Source of the DNA: an uncultured Collinsella sp.
GTDB taxonomy: Bacteria > Actinomycetota > Coriobacteriia > Coriobacteriales > Coriobacteriaceae
DNA: 16,847 nt
Assembly: GCA_958421655.1 (NCBI GenBank)
Contig: CATZMG010000051.1
Span: 1 to 16,847, forward strand
Direction of reading: 5' to 3'
Both the position numbers and the translations under genes were made by a program. The notes beneath the pieces are model-generated. The model searched no databases. It worked only from the letters and a program-made list of their open reading frames with translations, and was not told the origin of the DNA. Positions within the stretch are counted from its first letter, which is position 1. Each line of letters opens with the position of its first letter. Below, in pieces: positions 1 to 7,075 of this stretch.

Positions 1-22
1 TTTGGATTTGAGCCGCTTGTCG

Positions 23-1330
23 TTACTGCTCGGGCTCTTCGACTTTGTCGATGGCCCAGGCGGCACCGAGGCCGCCAGTGGTGTTGCGGCGGATGCGCAC
101 GGCAACCTCGCGACGCTCGCCGGCCTGCGTGTAGCGCAGGGGGAAGCTTGCGCGGTTTCGCGCGGCCTCGATGGTACCGCGCTCGCGGGCGATCCAGTAG
201 TACTCGCCGACGATGCCGAGCGTGTCGGCGCCGTAGGGGAGATAGGTCGACAGCTGGTGCAGAAGCGGGCCGGGGCAGAAAACCTCGGTTGCGAAATCGA
301 TGGGGAAGTCCTCGGGGATGGTGGGCGCTGCGGGCGCGGGGGTTGGGGCCGCTGCGGGTACCGAAGCCGGTGCCGGTGCGGGAATTTGGTCGCAAGCAGC
401 GGCGGGCACGGACTCGATGACGGGTGCGGGCTCTGGCGTCGTCTTCGGCTTGATTGTGGAATCTGCGGGCTTCACGGTGACGGGCGCGTCTGCAGCTTCA
501 GTTTCAACCTCAACCTGCGTCGAGCTCTCATTCTCGACGCTCGACTTTGCCTCGATGGGCGTGGATGCCATGGTGGTGATGCCGGCATTGGCGTTCTCGG
601 GGTCGTAGACGACCGTGAGCGAGATGGCGGGCTGCGGCGTCTCGGGCTCCGGCGCCGACTCGGTAGCGTCTTGATCAGCGGACTCGTCGGGCTGATTGTC
701 CTCGGCCTCGTCGCCAAAGACATCGCTGTTTTGGAACGCAGACGGCTCGGGTTGGTCAGCGGCTTCTTCGGTTGTCGACTTGGGCGCTTCGTTGAGCTCC
801 ACAGTGGCTTCCTGCTCGGATATGACTTCGGAATCGGTCGTGGCGGCGATTTCGGTTTCGGCTTCTGCCGTTACCTCAATAGCGACTTCGATCTCTGTCT
901 CGGGCTCGGGTTCCGGCGCGGCTTCAACCATGGCTTCGGGCTCGGGACGCTTAACGTGCTTGGGGCGCACGGCCTTGAGGTCCTTCTCACCGCGCTTTTT
1001 CTTTTTGTAGGACTGCTTGGCGCCCTTGGCGGTCTTGGGCTTGTCCTCGCCCTTGGCAAGCGCGGCATCCCAGGCCTCGTTGGCGATGACCGTGGCATAC
1101 AGGCGGCCGCCTTTAAAGACGGTCAGCTTAATGCAGTCGTCGAGCTCCTCGAGCAGCTCGCGCGTGGACTCGAAGCCCAGGTCATAAGCGGTCATGTCGC
1201 CAGCGGCGAGCGCCTCCTCGACCTGTGTCATAAACGTTTGCTTGCCGCACCCAATCGCGTCGCGCAGCAGGCGATACAGATAGATGTGGTTGCCCAGCGA
1301 AAGCGTGGGCCTAACTATTGTCTTGCTCAT
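23..1330 (-). CDS. Protein of unknown function with LOTUS-like N-terminus and acidic linker
   Basis: 435 aa. The start is the ATG at 1330 (MSKTIVRP), which has a GAGGAG ribosome binding site about 8 nt upstream; an in-frame ATG 13 codons earlier lacks one. Three parts are visible. Residues 1-85 are a compact helical domain ending in AYDLGFESTRELLEEL and a beta hairpin, resembling the winged-helix OST-HTH/LOTUS fold (GF..L.ELL pattern). Residues 98-130 are Lys/Arg-rich with a KKKK run. Residues 130-337 are a low-complexity Glu/Pro/Ala/Thr linker, probably disordered. Residues 338-435 are a second compact domain with conserved-looking aromatic and basic residues (GEYYWIARERGTIEAARNRASFPLRY). 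There is no signal peptide or membrane segment. The basic patch and winged-helix-like domain suggest nucleic-acid binding, but this is inference and I do not recognise the family. Two perfect palindromes lie just upstream of the start. Confidence 0.8.
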   Translation of the reverse strand: MSKTIVRPTLSLGNHIYLYRLLRDAIGCGKQTFMTQVEEALAAGDMTAYDLGFESTRELLEELDDCIKLTVFKGGRLYATVIANEAWDAALAKGEDKPKTAKGAKQSYKKKKRGEKDLKAVRPKHVKRPEPEAMVEAAPEPEPETEIEVAIEVTAEAETEIAATTDSEVISEQEATVELNEAPKSTTEEAADQPEPSAFQNSDVFGDEAEDNQPDESADQDATESAPEPETPQPAISLTVVYDPENANAGITTMASTPIEAKSSVENESSTQVEVETEAADAPVTVKPADSTIKPKTTPEPAPVIESVPAAACDQIPAPAPASVPAAAPTPAPAAPTIPEDFPIDFATEVFCPGPLLHQLSTYLPYGADTLGIVGEYYWIARERGTIEAARNRASFPLRYTQAGERREVAVRIRRNTTGGLGAAWAIDKVEEPEQ

Positions 1331-1342
1331 GGCAAATCTCCT

Positions 1343-1358
1343 CTTTACACATGTAAAG
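1343..1358. promoter_or_regulatory. Perfect 7+2+7 palindrome, operator candidate
   Basis: CTTTACACATGTAAAG: arms CTTTACA and TGTAAAG around a 2-nt centre. On the minus strand it sits just upstream of the GAGGAG ribosome binding site of the 435-aa gene and just downstream of a possible -10 (TAAGAT, complement of 1360-1365). It could be an operator or a short leader hairpin that limits access to the binding site. Confidence 0.45.
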
Positions 1359-1371
1359 CATCTTACCATCG

Positions 1372-1387
1372 CATGGCGTTCGCCATG
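1372..1387. promoter_or_regulatory. Second perfect 7+2+7 palindrome, operator candidate
   Basis: CATGGCGTTCGCCATG: arms CATGGCG and CGCCATG. It lies 29 bp centre to centre from the palindrome at 1343-1358, on the other side of the candidate -10 of the minus-strand 435-aa gene. The two palindromes differ in sequence, so they would be sites for different factors, or one of them is coincidental. Confidence 0.35.
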
Positions 1388-1402
1388 GCGGCGCCCAAGG
1401 CA

Positions 1403-1436
1403 AACGGGCGCGAACCGCTTTCGATTCGCGCCCGTT
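1403..1436 (-). terminator. Intrinsic terminator-like hairpin
   Basis: A perfect 12-bp stem (AACGGGCGCGAA at 1403-1414 with TTCGCGCCCGTT at 1425-1436) with a 10-nt loop lies 35 nt beyond the stop codon of the minus-strand 317-aa gene. The run of U after the stem is short, but position and stem strength fit termination of that transcript before the 435-aa gene. Confidence 0.65.
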
Positions 1437-1470
1437 GTATAGGTCGGTTATCTATGAGAGGCAAACGTGC

Positions 1471-2424
1471 TTAGTTGCCCGATGCCGTGCCTTGGCTCGA
1501 GTTGTCAGATGCCGTGCCGGAAGCGGTTCCGCTCGAGCTGTTGGTGTTGTTACTGTCTGCCGTGCCCGTTCCCGACGTGGTGTCGCTCGTCTGGCCTCCC
1601 GTGTTCGGCTGTGAACCGTCAGTCGTTTGGCTTGAGTCGGTCGTGCCGGACGGCGTGCCACTGTTGGCCGTAGAGGAATCGGTGCCCTGCGATTGGTTTT
1701 GGGTGTTCGAGGACGAATTGGCAGAGGTAGGACTGTCTTGCGTGTCGTCCGTCTGTGCCTGCTGATCTTGCGACTGGGTGTTGCCATTTGCATCGCTCTC
1801 GGTCGTGCGCGACGACAGGATTGGCTCGGGACGCTCGCCCAGACCCTCACCGGCAGTGGTGATAAGGATGGCGCCGGCGCAGGCGATGACCGCGACGATG
1901 GCGATGGCGATCGAGAAGACGATGACCTTCTTTTGTGTCTGGCTGCGCTCTGCCGCCGCTTTGGCGCGCAGGCTGTTGGGGGCGACGCGCGCCGTGGTCG
2001 CGCGTCCCGCAACCTGGCGCATCTCCTGCGTGGTTGCGGCGCCACCTAGGTGCTCCTCGACATTGGGCTCAACGGGCTCGTAGGCGCCGGTAGGGTAGTC
2101 AACAGCGGCATGCGTGCCCTTGATTGCTTCGGCGCTGGCGGAGATAAAGTGGCGATAGACCTGCGAGGACACAACGGTGATGACTGAGCTCACAGCGGCA
2201 CCAATCACCGAGCCGGCAATGCCGATCTTTGAAGCAAGCGCCACGCTCGTGGCGGCAGCTGCGGCGCCGGCGATGATCTGGGGAATGGAAATGTCGTCGA
2301 ACAGGCCCTTTTTGGGCGCGATGGCCATGGTCTGGCCGATGGAATGGTTCTCGTGCACGCCGTTGTTGAGCGATGCCGGCGTCATGACGCGCGTGCGCGG
2401 CGCGTCGGTGTACTTGGTTGTCAT
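1471..2424 (-). CDS. Membrane protein with Ser/Thr/Gly/Asn-rich C-terminal tail
   Basis: 317 aa, family not recognised. The start is the ATG at 2424 (MTTKYTDAPR), preceded by GGGAGG; upstream in-frame ATGs lack a comparable site. Residues 1-45 are polar. Residues 46-90 are hydrophobic and Ala/Ile/Val-rich with two Gly-rich stretches, likely two short membrane segments or one re-entrant hairpin. Residues 91-165 are a polar and partly basic linker. Residues 166-190 (KKVIVFSIAIAIVAVIACAG) are a clear membrane segment preceded by two lysines. From about 200 to the end the chain is almost entirely Ser, Thr, Gly, Asn, Gln and Asp. Such tails are typical of flexible wall-spanning or surface-exposed regions, but there is no LPXTG sorting motif or cleavable signal peptide. 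By the positive-inside rule the tail is probably outside. Function unknown; a role in the envelope is inference. Confidence 0.8.
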   Translation of the reverse strand: MTTKYTDAPRTRVMTPASLNNGVHENHSIGQTMAIAPKKGLFDDISIPQIIAGAAAAATSVALASKIGIAGSVIGAAVSSVITVVSSQVYRHFISASAEAIKGTHAAVDYPTGAYEPVEPNVEEHLGGAATTQEMRQVAGRATTARVAPNSLRAKAAAERSQTQKKVIVFSIAIAIVAVIACAGAILITTAGEGLGERPEPILSSRTTESDANGNTQSQDQQAQTDDTQDSPTSANSSSNTQNQSQGTDSSTANSGTPSGTTDSSQTTDGSQPNTGGQTSDTTSGTGTADSNNTNSSSGTASGTASDNSSQGTASGN

Positions 2425-2533
2425 ACGGGGTCCTCCCGGTGTAAATCTGCTTCGTTTCGTGTAGCCATCAGGGTACCCACCAGATGTGAATCGTACGTGA
2501 CATTTAACAGATACCATCAACTCATCAATAGCT

Positions 2534-2567
2534 CACCAAGTTGGTGGGATGTGGTTCCACCCGGTGG
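2534..2567. promoter_or_regulatory. Tandem palindromes upstream of nadE, operator candidates
   Basis: Two perfect inverted repeats: CACCAAGTTGGTG (2534-2546) and CCACCCGGTGG (2557-2567). Their centres are 22 bp apart, about two helical turns, so both would face the same side of the DNA. The second ends 6 bp before a candidate -10 (TACAAT, 2574-2579), covering the -35 region of nadE. NAD genes in other bacteria are controlled by repressors such as NrtR or NiaR; I cannot match these sites to a known consensus. Confidence 0.45.
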
Positions 2568-2573
2568 TTGAAC

Positions 2574-2579
2574 TACAAT
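2574..2579 (+). promoter_or_regulatory. Candidate -10 element of nadE
   Basis: TACAAT matches the sigma-70-type -10 in five of six bases and is 48 nt before the nadE start codon. No convincing -35 is present at the usual distance; the palindromes at 2534-2567 occupy that place. Confidence 0.4.
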
Positions 2580-2627
2580 AGGGCTTGCTAATTGTGTTGA
2601 ATAGCGTCTACGCACGGGAGCATTCTT

Positions 2628-4607
2628 ATGAATCTTCACCTTTCTCAGTCTGATGGCTTTTTGCGTGTGGCGGCGGCGTCGCCGCAGATTCGCGTGGCCG
2701 ATGTCGAGGGCAATGCCGAGGTTGCGCTGGCGGCTGTTCGCGAGGCTGCCGAGCGCGGCGTTCGCGCGCTGGTACTGCCCGAGCTTAATCTGACTGGCTA
2801 TACCGCGGCCGATCTGTTCCATAACCGCACATTACTGCATGCCTGCGAGACCGCACTGGCACATATTCTCGATGAAACCCGCGGGCTGCCGATTGTCTTT
2901 ACCATCGGTCTTCCCGTTGCAGTTGCCGAGAGTATCTACAACTGCGCCGCCGTGTGCTGCGCGGGCGAGCTTTTGGGCCTCACGGCCAAAAAGTATCTGC
3001 CCAATTACGGTGAGTTTTATGAGCGCCGCTGGTTTGCTCCGGCGCCCGCAGATTCTGTGTGGGTCGAGTTTGCCGGTCAGGGTCCGGTTCCGCTGGGTTC
3101 GGGGCTTGTCTACCGCTGCTGTGATGAAGGTGCCGAGGATATGGTGCTGGGCGTTGAGGTCTGCGAGGACCTGTGGGTGCCGGCGCCCCCTTCGACCGAG
3201 ATGGCGCTTGCCGGTGCGACGGTGATCCTCAATCCGTCGGCTTCGGACGAGATTATCGGTAAGGCGGATTACCGCCGCAGCCTCATTTCCAACCAGAGCG
3301 CGCGCCTGTACTGCGCCTATGCCTATGCGGACGCGAGCGAGGGCGAGTCCACGACCGATATGGTCTTTGCGGGCGAGAACCTCGTCTACGAAAACGGCTC
3401 CAAGCTCGCCGCGACCAAACTGCTTACCTGCGATATGGCCATCGCCGACGTTGACCTTGACCGCCTGGTTGCCGAGCGCCGTCGCTCGACGACGTGGACG
3501 CGCGCGGACGATGCGCCGGAGGCCACGACCGTTGAGTTTTCGTTTGAGGGCGTGCTGGCCGAAGAACCTGTCCTGCGCGATGCCTGCGATATCGACCGCG
3601 TTTTCCCGCGCGCGCCCTTTGTGCCGGCCGACCACGGCGACTTGGCCGAGCGCTGCGAGACGATCCTCGATCTGCAGACTGCGGGCCTCAAGACCCGCCT
3701 TGCCCACACGGGTACCAAGGCTGCGGTTATCGGCCTTTCGGGCGGCTTGGACTCCACGCTAGCGCTGCTTGTGACCGTGCGTGCCTTCGATGCACTGGGG
3801 CTGCCGCGCACTGGTATCACAGCCGTGTCCATGCCCGGCTTCGGCACGACGCATCGTACCAAGTCGAATGCCGAGTCGCTCGCTCGCGACCTGGGTGTGA
3901 GCTTCCGCGAGGTTTCGATCCACGCGGCTGTGGAGCAGCACTTCAAGGACATTGAGCATGATCCGGCCGTGCAGGACGTGACCTACGAGAACAGCCAGGC
4001 GCGCGAGCGTACGCAGATTCTGATGGATCTGGCCAACCAGGCTGGCGGTTTTGTCATTGGCACGGGCGACCTGTCGGAGCTGGCGCTCGGCTGGGCTACC
4101 TATAACGGCGACCACATGAGCATGTACGCCGTCAACGCGAGCGTGCCCAAGACGCTTGTGCGCCATCTGGTACGCTATGCCGCCGATGTCTTTGGCGGGC
4201 GTATTGCCGAGGTCTTGCTCGATATCCTCGATACGCCGGTGTCCCCCGAGCTTCTGCCGCCCACGGGCGACGGCGAGATTGCGCAGAAGACCGAGGATTT
4301 GGTGGGCCCATACGAGTTGCACGACTACTTCCTCTACTACCTGCTGCGTTTTGGCTTTGAGCCGGGCAAGATCTACCGCATGGCGCTCAAGAGCTTCGAG
4401 GGCGTCTACGACGCCAAGACCGTCCACACATGGCTACGTACGTTCTACCGTCGCTTCTTTGCCCAGCAGTTTAAGCGCAGCTGCCTGCCCGATGGTCCCA
4501 AGGTGGGTTCGGTGACGCTCAGCCCGCGCGGCGATTGGCGTATGCCGAGTGACGCCAGCTCACGTTTGTGGCTTGCGCAGATCGACGCGCTCAATCCGAT
4601 TGACTAA
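2628..4607 (+). CDS. nadE: Glutamine-dependent NAD+ synthetase
   Basis: 659 aa, within the usual size of the two-domain NadE (M. tuberculosis enzyme about 680 aa). It makes NAD+ from deamido-NAD+, ATP and glutamine, the last step of NAD synthesis, in the cytoplasm. The N-terminal half (about 10-300) is a nitrilase-type glutaminase with Glu52 (LPELNLTGY), Lys121 or Lys122 (KKYLPNYGEFYE) and nucleophile Cys179 (EVCEDLW) in the right order and spacing. The C-terminal half carries the ATP-pyrophosphatase loop SGGLDST at 371-377, and further on GTGDLSE and NGDHMSMYAVNAS, typical of NAD synthetase. The start is ATG 2628, with GGGAG 8 nt upstream. It stands alone: the gene on the left is divergent and a strong terminator-like hairpin follows. 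Palindromes over its promoter suggest it is regulated. No missing key residue is seen. Confidence 0.96.
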   Translation: MNLHLSQSDGFLRVAAASPQIRVADVEGNAEVALAAVREAAERGVRALVLPELNLTGYTAADLFHNRTLLHACETALAHILDETRGLPIVFTIGLPVAVAESIYNCAAVCCAGELLGLTAKKYLPNYGEFYERRWFAPAPADSVWVEFAGQGPVPLGSGLVYRCCDEGAEDMVLGVEVCEDLWVPAPPSTEMALAGATVILNPSASDEIIGKADYRRSLISNQSARLYCAYAYADASEGESTTDMVFAGENLVYENGSKLAATKLLTCDMAIADVDLDRLVAERRRSTTWTRADDAPEATTVEFSFEGVLAEEPVLRDACDIDRVFPRAPFVPADHGDLAERCETILDLQTAGLKTRLAHTGTKAAVIGLSGGLDSTLALLVTVRAFDALGLPRTGITAVSMPGFGTTHRTKSNAESLARDLGVSFREVSIHAAVEQHFKDIEHDPAVQDVTYENSQARERTQILMDLANQAGGFVIGTGDLSELALGWATYNGDHMSMYAVNASVPKTLVRHLVRYAADVFGGRIAEVLLDILDTPVSPELLPPTGDGEIAQKTEDLVGPYELHDYFLYYLLRFGFEPGKIYRMALKSFEGVYDAKTVHTWLRTFYRRFFAQQFKRSCLPDGPKVGSVTLSPRGDWRMPSDASSRLWLAQIDALNPID

Positions 4608-4635
4608 GGTTGGCTAAATTGAACCAATACGGGGG

Positions 4636-4664
4636 TTGCAAGCGTTACACTTTTGCAATCTGAT
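4636..4664 (+). promoter_or_regulatory. Candidate promoter with TTGCAA inverted repeat
   Basis: TTGCAA at 4636-4641 and TCTGAT at 4659-4664 are spaced 17 bp apart, each matching four of six consensus bases. A second TTGCAA at 4653-4658 gives a symmetric TTGCAA-N11-TTGCAA arrangement that could be an operator. Transcription would begin just before the hairpin at 4677-4700. Confidence 0.3.
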
Positions 4665-4676
4665 GGCCCGTATCGC

Positions 4677-4706
4677 GCGGCGCTCTTGTCGGAGCGCCGC
4701 GTTTTT
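4677..4706 (+). terminator. Intrinsic terminator-like hairpin before the aminotransferase
   Basis: A perfect 9-bp GC stem (GCGGCGCTC, 4677-4685, with GAGCGCCGC, 4692-4700) is followed by GTTTTT. It can end the nadE transcript, but only 25 nt separate the stem from the aminotransferase ATG. Any promoter for that gene must therefore lie upstream of the hairpin, making it a possible leader attenuator. Confidence 0.7.
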
Positions 4707-4725
4707 CATATCGAAAGGTGGCACC

Positions 4726-5889
4726 ATGCAGGCATCGCAGCGTCTCGACCGCTTTGGCGCGGAGGTCTTCGCCTCGCTCAACAACAAACTGCTCGCGCTG
4801 AAGGCTCAGGGCAAGACCATTTACAACATGAGCGTGGGCACGCCCGACTTTAAGCCGTACGACCACGTGGTCGAGGCGCTCACGCAGGCAGCCCAAGATC
4901 CCGAGATGTGGAAGTACGCCCTGCGCGACCTGCCCGAACTCAAGCAGGCCGTGTGCGATTACTATGAGCGTCGCTTTGGTGTCTCCGGCATTACGCCGTC
5001 CATGGTGCAGTCGTGCAACGGCACGCAGGAGGGCGTGGGCCATTTGGGCCTGGCCCTGCTCGATCCGGGCGACACTATTTTGGTTCCCGATCCGTGCTAC
5101 CCGGTCTTTGAGGCGGGTGCCAAGATCGCCGATGCCAAGCTCGAATACTATCCGCTGGTTGCCGAGCATAATTACCTGCCCTATGTGGCGGGTATCGATC
5201 CCGAGGTGGCCGATCGTGCCAAGTATATGATCGTGTCGCTGCCCGCCAACCCGGTGGGCTCGGTGGGCACGCCCGAGGTCTACGAGGAGATCATCGCTTT
5301 CGCCCGCGAGCACGACCTGCTGATCGTCCATGACAACGCATACTCCGACATCGTGTTCGACGGCGAGCCGGGCGGCAGCTTCTTGCAGTATCCCGGCGCG
5401 CTCGAGGTGGGCGTCGAGTTCTTCTCGCTTTCCAAGTCGTTTAACGTCACCGGTGCCCGCATTGGCTTTTTGGTCGGCCGCGAGGACGTGGTCTCTGCCT
5501 TTGCCAAGCTGCGCAGCCAGATCGATTTTGGCATGTTCTTCCCGATCCAGAAGGCCGCCATCGCGTGCCTTAATGGCCCGCGCGATGAGGTCGAGGCGCA
5601 GCGTCTGAAGTACCAGGAGCGCCGCGATGCCCTGTGCGACGGTCTTGAGGACCTGGGCTGGGAGCGACCCAACGCGCATGGTTCTATGTTTGTGTGGGCC
5701 AAGCTTCCCGGTGGTCGCACCGATTCCATGGCGTTTTGCGAGGAGCTTATGGAGAAGGCCGGCGTTGTGGTGACGCCGGGTGCGAGTTTTGGTCCCTCGG
5801 GCGAGGGACACGTGCGCATGGCGTTGGTCTTGCCGCCCGACCAGATTGCTTTGGCTGTCGAGGCCATTCGCGAAGCGGGCCTGTATTAG
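4726..5889 (+). CDS. Class I/II PLP aminotransferase, LL-diaminopimelate aminotransferase-like
   Basis: 387 aa. The start is ATG 4726 (MQASQRLDRF) with AAAGGTGG upstream. It is a fold-type I aminotransferase: Asn175 (PANPVG), Asp203 and Tyr206 (HDNAYSD), PLP-binding Lys237 in SLSKSFNVTGARIG, and the carboxylate-binding Arg364 (GHVRMAL). The blocks SVGTPDF, LVPDPCYPVF, HDNAYSDIVFDG and VGVEFFSLSKSFN resemble the LL-diaminopimelate aminotransferases (DapL) of methanogens and clostridia. That enzyme converts tetrahydrodipicolinate directly to LL-diaminopimelate with glutamate. The window also has dapH, an acetyltransferase for the same substrate, so this protein may instead be the N-acetyl-diaminopimelate aminotransferase (PatA-like) or an alanine/aromatic aminotransferase. 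It is about 4 kb from the lysine operon and stands alone. Family certain, substrate uncertain. Confidence 0.9.
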   Translation: MQASQRLDRFGAEVFASLNNKLLALKAQGKTIYNMSVGTPDFKPYDHVVEALTQAAQDPEMWKYALRDLPELKQAVCDYYERRFGVSGITPSMVQSCNGTQEGVGHLGLALLDPGDTILVPDPCYPVFEAGAKIADAKLEYYPLVAEHNYLPYVAGIDPEVADRAKYMIVSLPANPVGSVGTPEVYEEIIAFAREHDLLIVHDNAYSDIVFDGEPGGSFLQYPGALEVGVEFFSLSKSFNVTGARIGFLVGREDVVSAFAKLRSQIDFGMFFPIQKAAIACLNGPRDEVEAQRLKYQERRDALCDGLEDLGWERPNAHGSMFVWAKLPGGRTDSMAFCEELMEKAGVVVTPGASFGPSGEGHVRMALVLPPDQIALAVEAIREAGLY

Positions 5890-5995
5890 AAGGCTATTTC
5901 GACTCGTCAATAGCTCGAAACCGATTTCGTGCAGTTATTTTACGAATCCTGCAGACAATTTCGGTAAACGGTCGATTTTTGGCTGCGAATAGGAG

Positions 5996-6001
5996 CATAA
6001 T
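5996..6001 (+). promoter_or_regulatory. Candidate -10 element of ldh
   Basis: CATAAT, a five-of-six match, lies in the 201-bp gap before ldh. TCGATT at 5972-5977 is a weak -35 with an 18-bp spacer. Transcription would start about 25-30 nt before the hairpin at 6033-6065. I saw no Rex-type TTGTGA/TCACAA operator in this gap. Confidence 0.3.
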
Positions 6002-6032
6002 CAAAGTCCCGATTGGATGTATTGGGATTACG

Positions 6033-6068
6033 ACAAGCCGCTCGGGTCGTTCCCGGGCGGCTTGTTTG
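6033..6068 (+). terminator. Terminator-like hairpin in front of ldh
   Basis: A 14-bp stem (ACAAGCCGCTCGGG, 6033-6046, with CCCGGGCGGCTTGT, 6052-6065) containing one G-U pair, with a 5-nt loop and a weak TTG tail. It ends 25 nt before the ldh start codon, the same distance as the hairpin before the aminotransferase. It could end the aminotransferase transcript or act as a leader structure for ldh. Confidence 0.55.
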
Positions 6069-6090
6069 TGGAGAGAGATGGGAGTTTCTA

Positions 6091-7041
6091 ATGGTTAACG
6101 AGAAGAAGGTCGCTATCGTCGGCTGCGGTTTCGTCGGTTCGTCTTCGGCGTTCGCGCTGATGCAGAGTGGTCTGTTCTCCGAGATGGTCCTCATCGACGT
6201 GGACAAGAACCGCGCCGAGGGTGAGGCCTTGGATATCGCGCACGGTATGACGTTTGCCGAGCCGATGAAGATTTACGCCGGCGATTATTCCGATGTCGCC
6301 GACGCCGCCATGATCGTCGTCACCGCTGGCGCTGCTCAGAAGCCCGGTGAGACCCGCCTGGACCTGGTCAACAAGAACGTCAGCATCTTTAAGTCCATTA
6401 TCCCCGAGATTAAGAAGTCCGGCTTCGACGGCATTCTGCTCATCGTCTCCAACCCGGTCGATGTTCTGACCTACGCCGCCATCAAGATGTCCGGCCTGCC
6501 CGAGGGCCACGTCATCGGTTCCGGCACCGTGCTCGACACCGGCCGCCTGCAGCAGATGCTTGGTGCCCACGTCGAGGTTGACCCGCGCGATGTCCAGGCC
6601 TATGTCATGGGCGAGCACGGCGACTCCGAGTTTGTCGCTTGGTCCAGCGCTCAGGTTGCCGGCGTTCCGCTGAACACCTTCTGTGAGCTTCACGGCCACC
6701 TGGAGCATGAGGCTGCCGAGAAGCGCATCGCTGAGGACGTCAAGAACTCCGCCTACACCATCATCGAGAAGAAGCACGCCACCTACTATGGCGTCGCCAT
6801 GGCCGTCAAGCGCATCTGCACCGCCGTTATGCGCGACGAGCAGACCGTTCTGCCCGTCTCCTCGCTCATGGTGGGCGAGTATGGCCTGTCCGATCTTGCC
6901 ATCTCCATGCCGACCGTCGTTGGCCGCGACGGCGTTGTCTGCCGCGTCCCCGTGCCGCTGGACGATGACGAGCAGCATGAGCTCACCGCCTCCGCCAAGG
7001 CCCTCAAGGACATCATCGACAGCGTCGACTTCTCCTGCTAA
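6091..7041 (+). CDS. ldh: L-lactate dehydrogenase
   Basis: 316 aa, the usual length. It reduces pyruvate to L-lactate with NADH in the cytoplasm, regenerating NAD+ in fermentation. The start is ATG 6091 with a GGGAG site; an upstream in-frame ATG at 6013 runs through the leader hairpin and is rejected. Seen: dinucleotide motif GCGFVG (11-16), Asp37 (LIDVD) for NAD preference, AQKPGETR with Gln83 and Arg89, SNPVDVLTY (Asn121), Asp149 and Arg152 (LDTGRL), and catalytic His176 in GEHGDSE. Gln at position 83, where malate dehydrogenases have Arg, indicates lactate dehydrogenase. Compared with the fructose-1,6-bisphosphate-activated Bacillus enzymes, the two effector ligands (Arg173 and His188, conventional numbering) correspond to Gln154 and Gln169 here, so activation by that sugar is doubtful. 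It stands alone between hairpins. Confidence 0.93.
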   Translation: MVNEKKVAIVGCGFVGSSSAFALMQSGLFSEMVLIDVDKNRAEGEALDIAHGMTFAEPMKIYAGDYSDVADAAMIVVTAGAAQKPGETRLDLVNKNVSIFKSIIPEIKKSGFDGILLIVSNPVDVLTYAAIKMSGLPEGHVIGSGTVLDTGRLQQMLGAHVEVDPRDVQAYVMGEHGDSEFVAWSSAQVAGVPLNTFCELHGHLEHEAAEKRIAEDVKNSAYTIIEKKHATYYGVAMAVKRICTAVMRDEQTVLPVSSLMVGEYGLSDLAISMPTVVGRDGVVCRVPVPLDDDEQHELTASAKALKDIIDSVDFSC

Positions 7042-7065
7042 ATCAAGCTCGCTAGAGCGAAAAGC

Positions 7066-7071
7066 TACAAT
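7066..7071 (+). promoter_or_regulatory. Candidate -10 element ahead of the DUF2974 gene
   Basis: TACAAT lies just after ldh and only 4 nt before the terminator-like stem at 7076. No good -35 is seen. The only other candidate, TATAGT at 7137-7142, is too close to the ribosome binding site to leave a normal leader. Confidence 0.2.
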
Positions 7072-7075
7072 GAAG

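Noticed and set aside
2..1474. 490-codon open frame on the plus strand opposite the 435-aa gene
   Set aside because: Its Gly/Leu/Arg-rich translation mirrors the Glu/Pro/Ala linker codons of the minus-strand gene, and it lacks a ribosome binding site within the window.
2545..2575. T-box-like word GGGTGGAACC on the minus strand upstream of the 317-aa membrane protein gene
   Set aside because: The word is followed by ACAT instead of the conserved GCG, no specifier stem or terminator is evident, and the gene is not amino-acid related. It is explained by the palindromes at the nadE promoter.
5890..6032. Search for a Rex redox operator before ldh
   Set aside because: No TTGTGA/TCACAA-type inverted repeat was found; only a short CGAAA/TTTCG repeat at 5916-5929, too weak to call.
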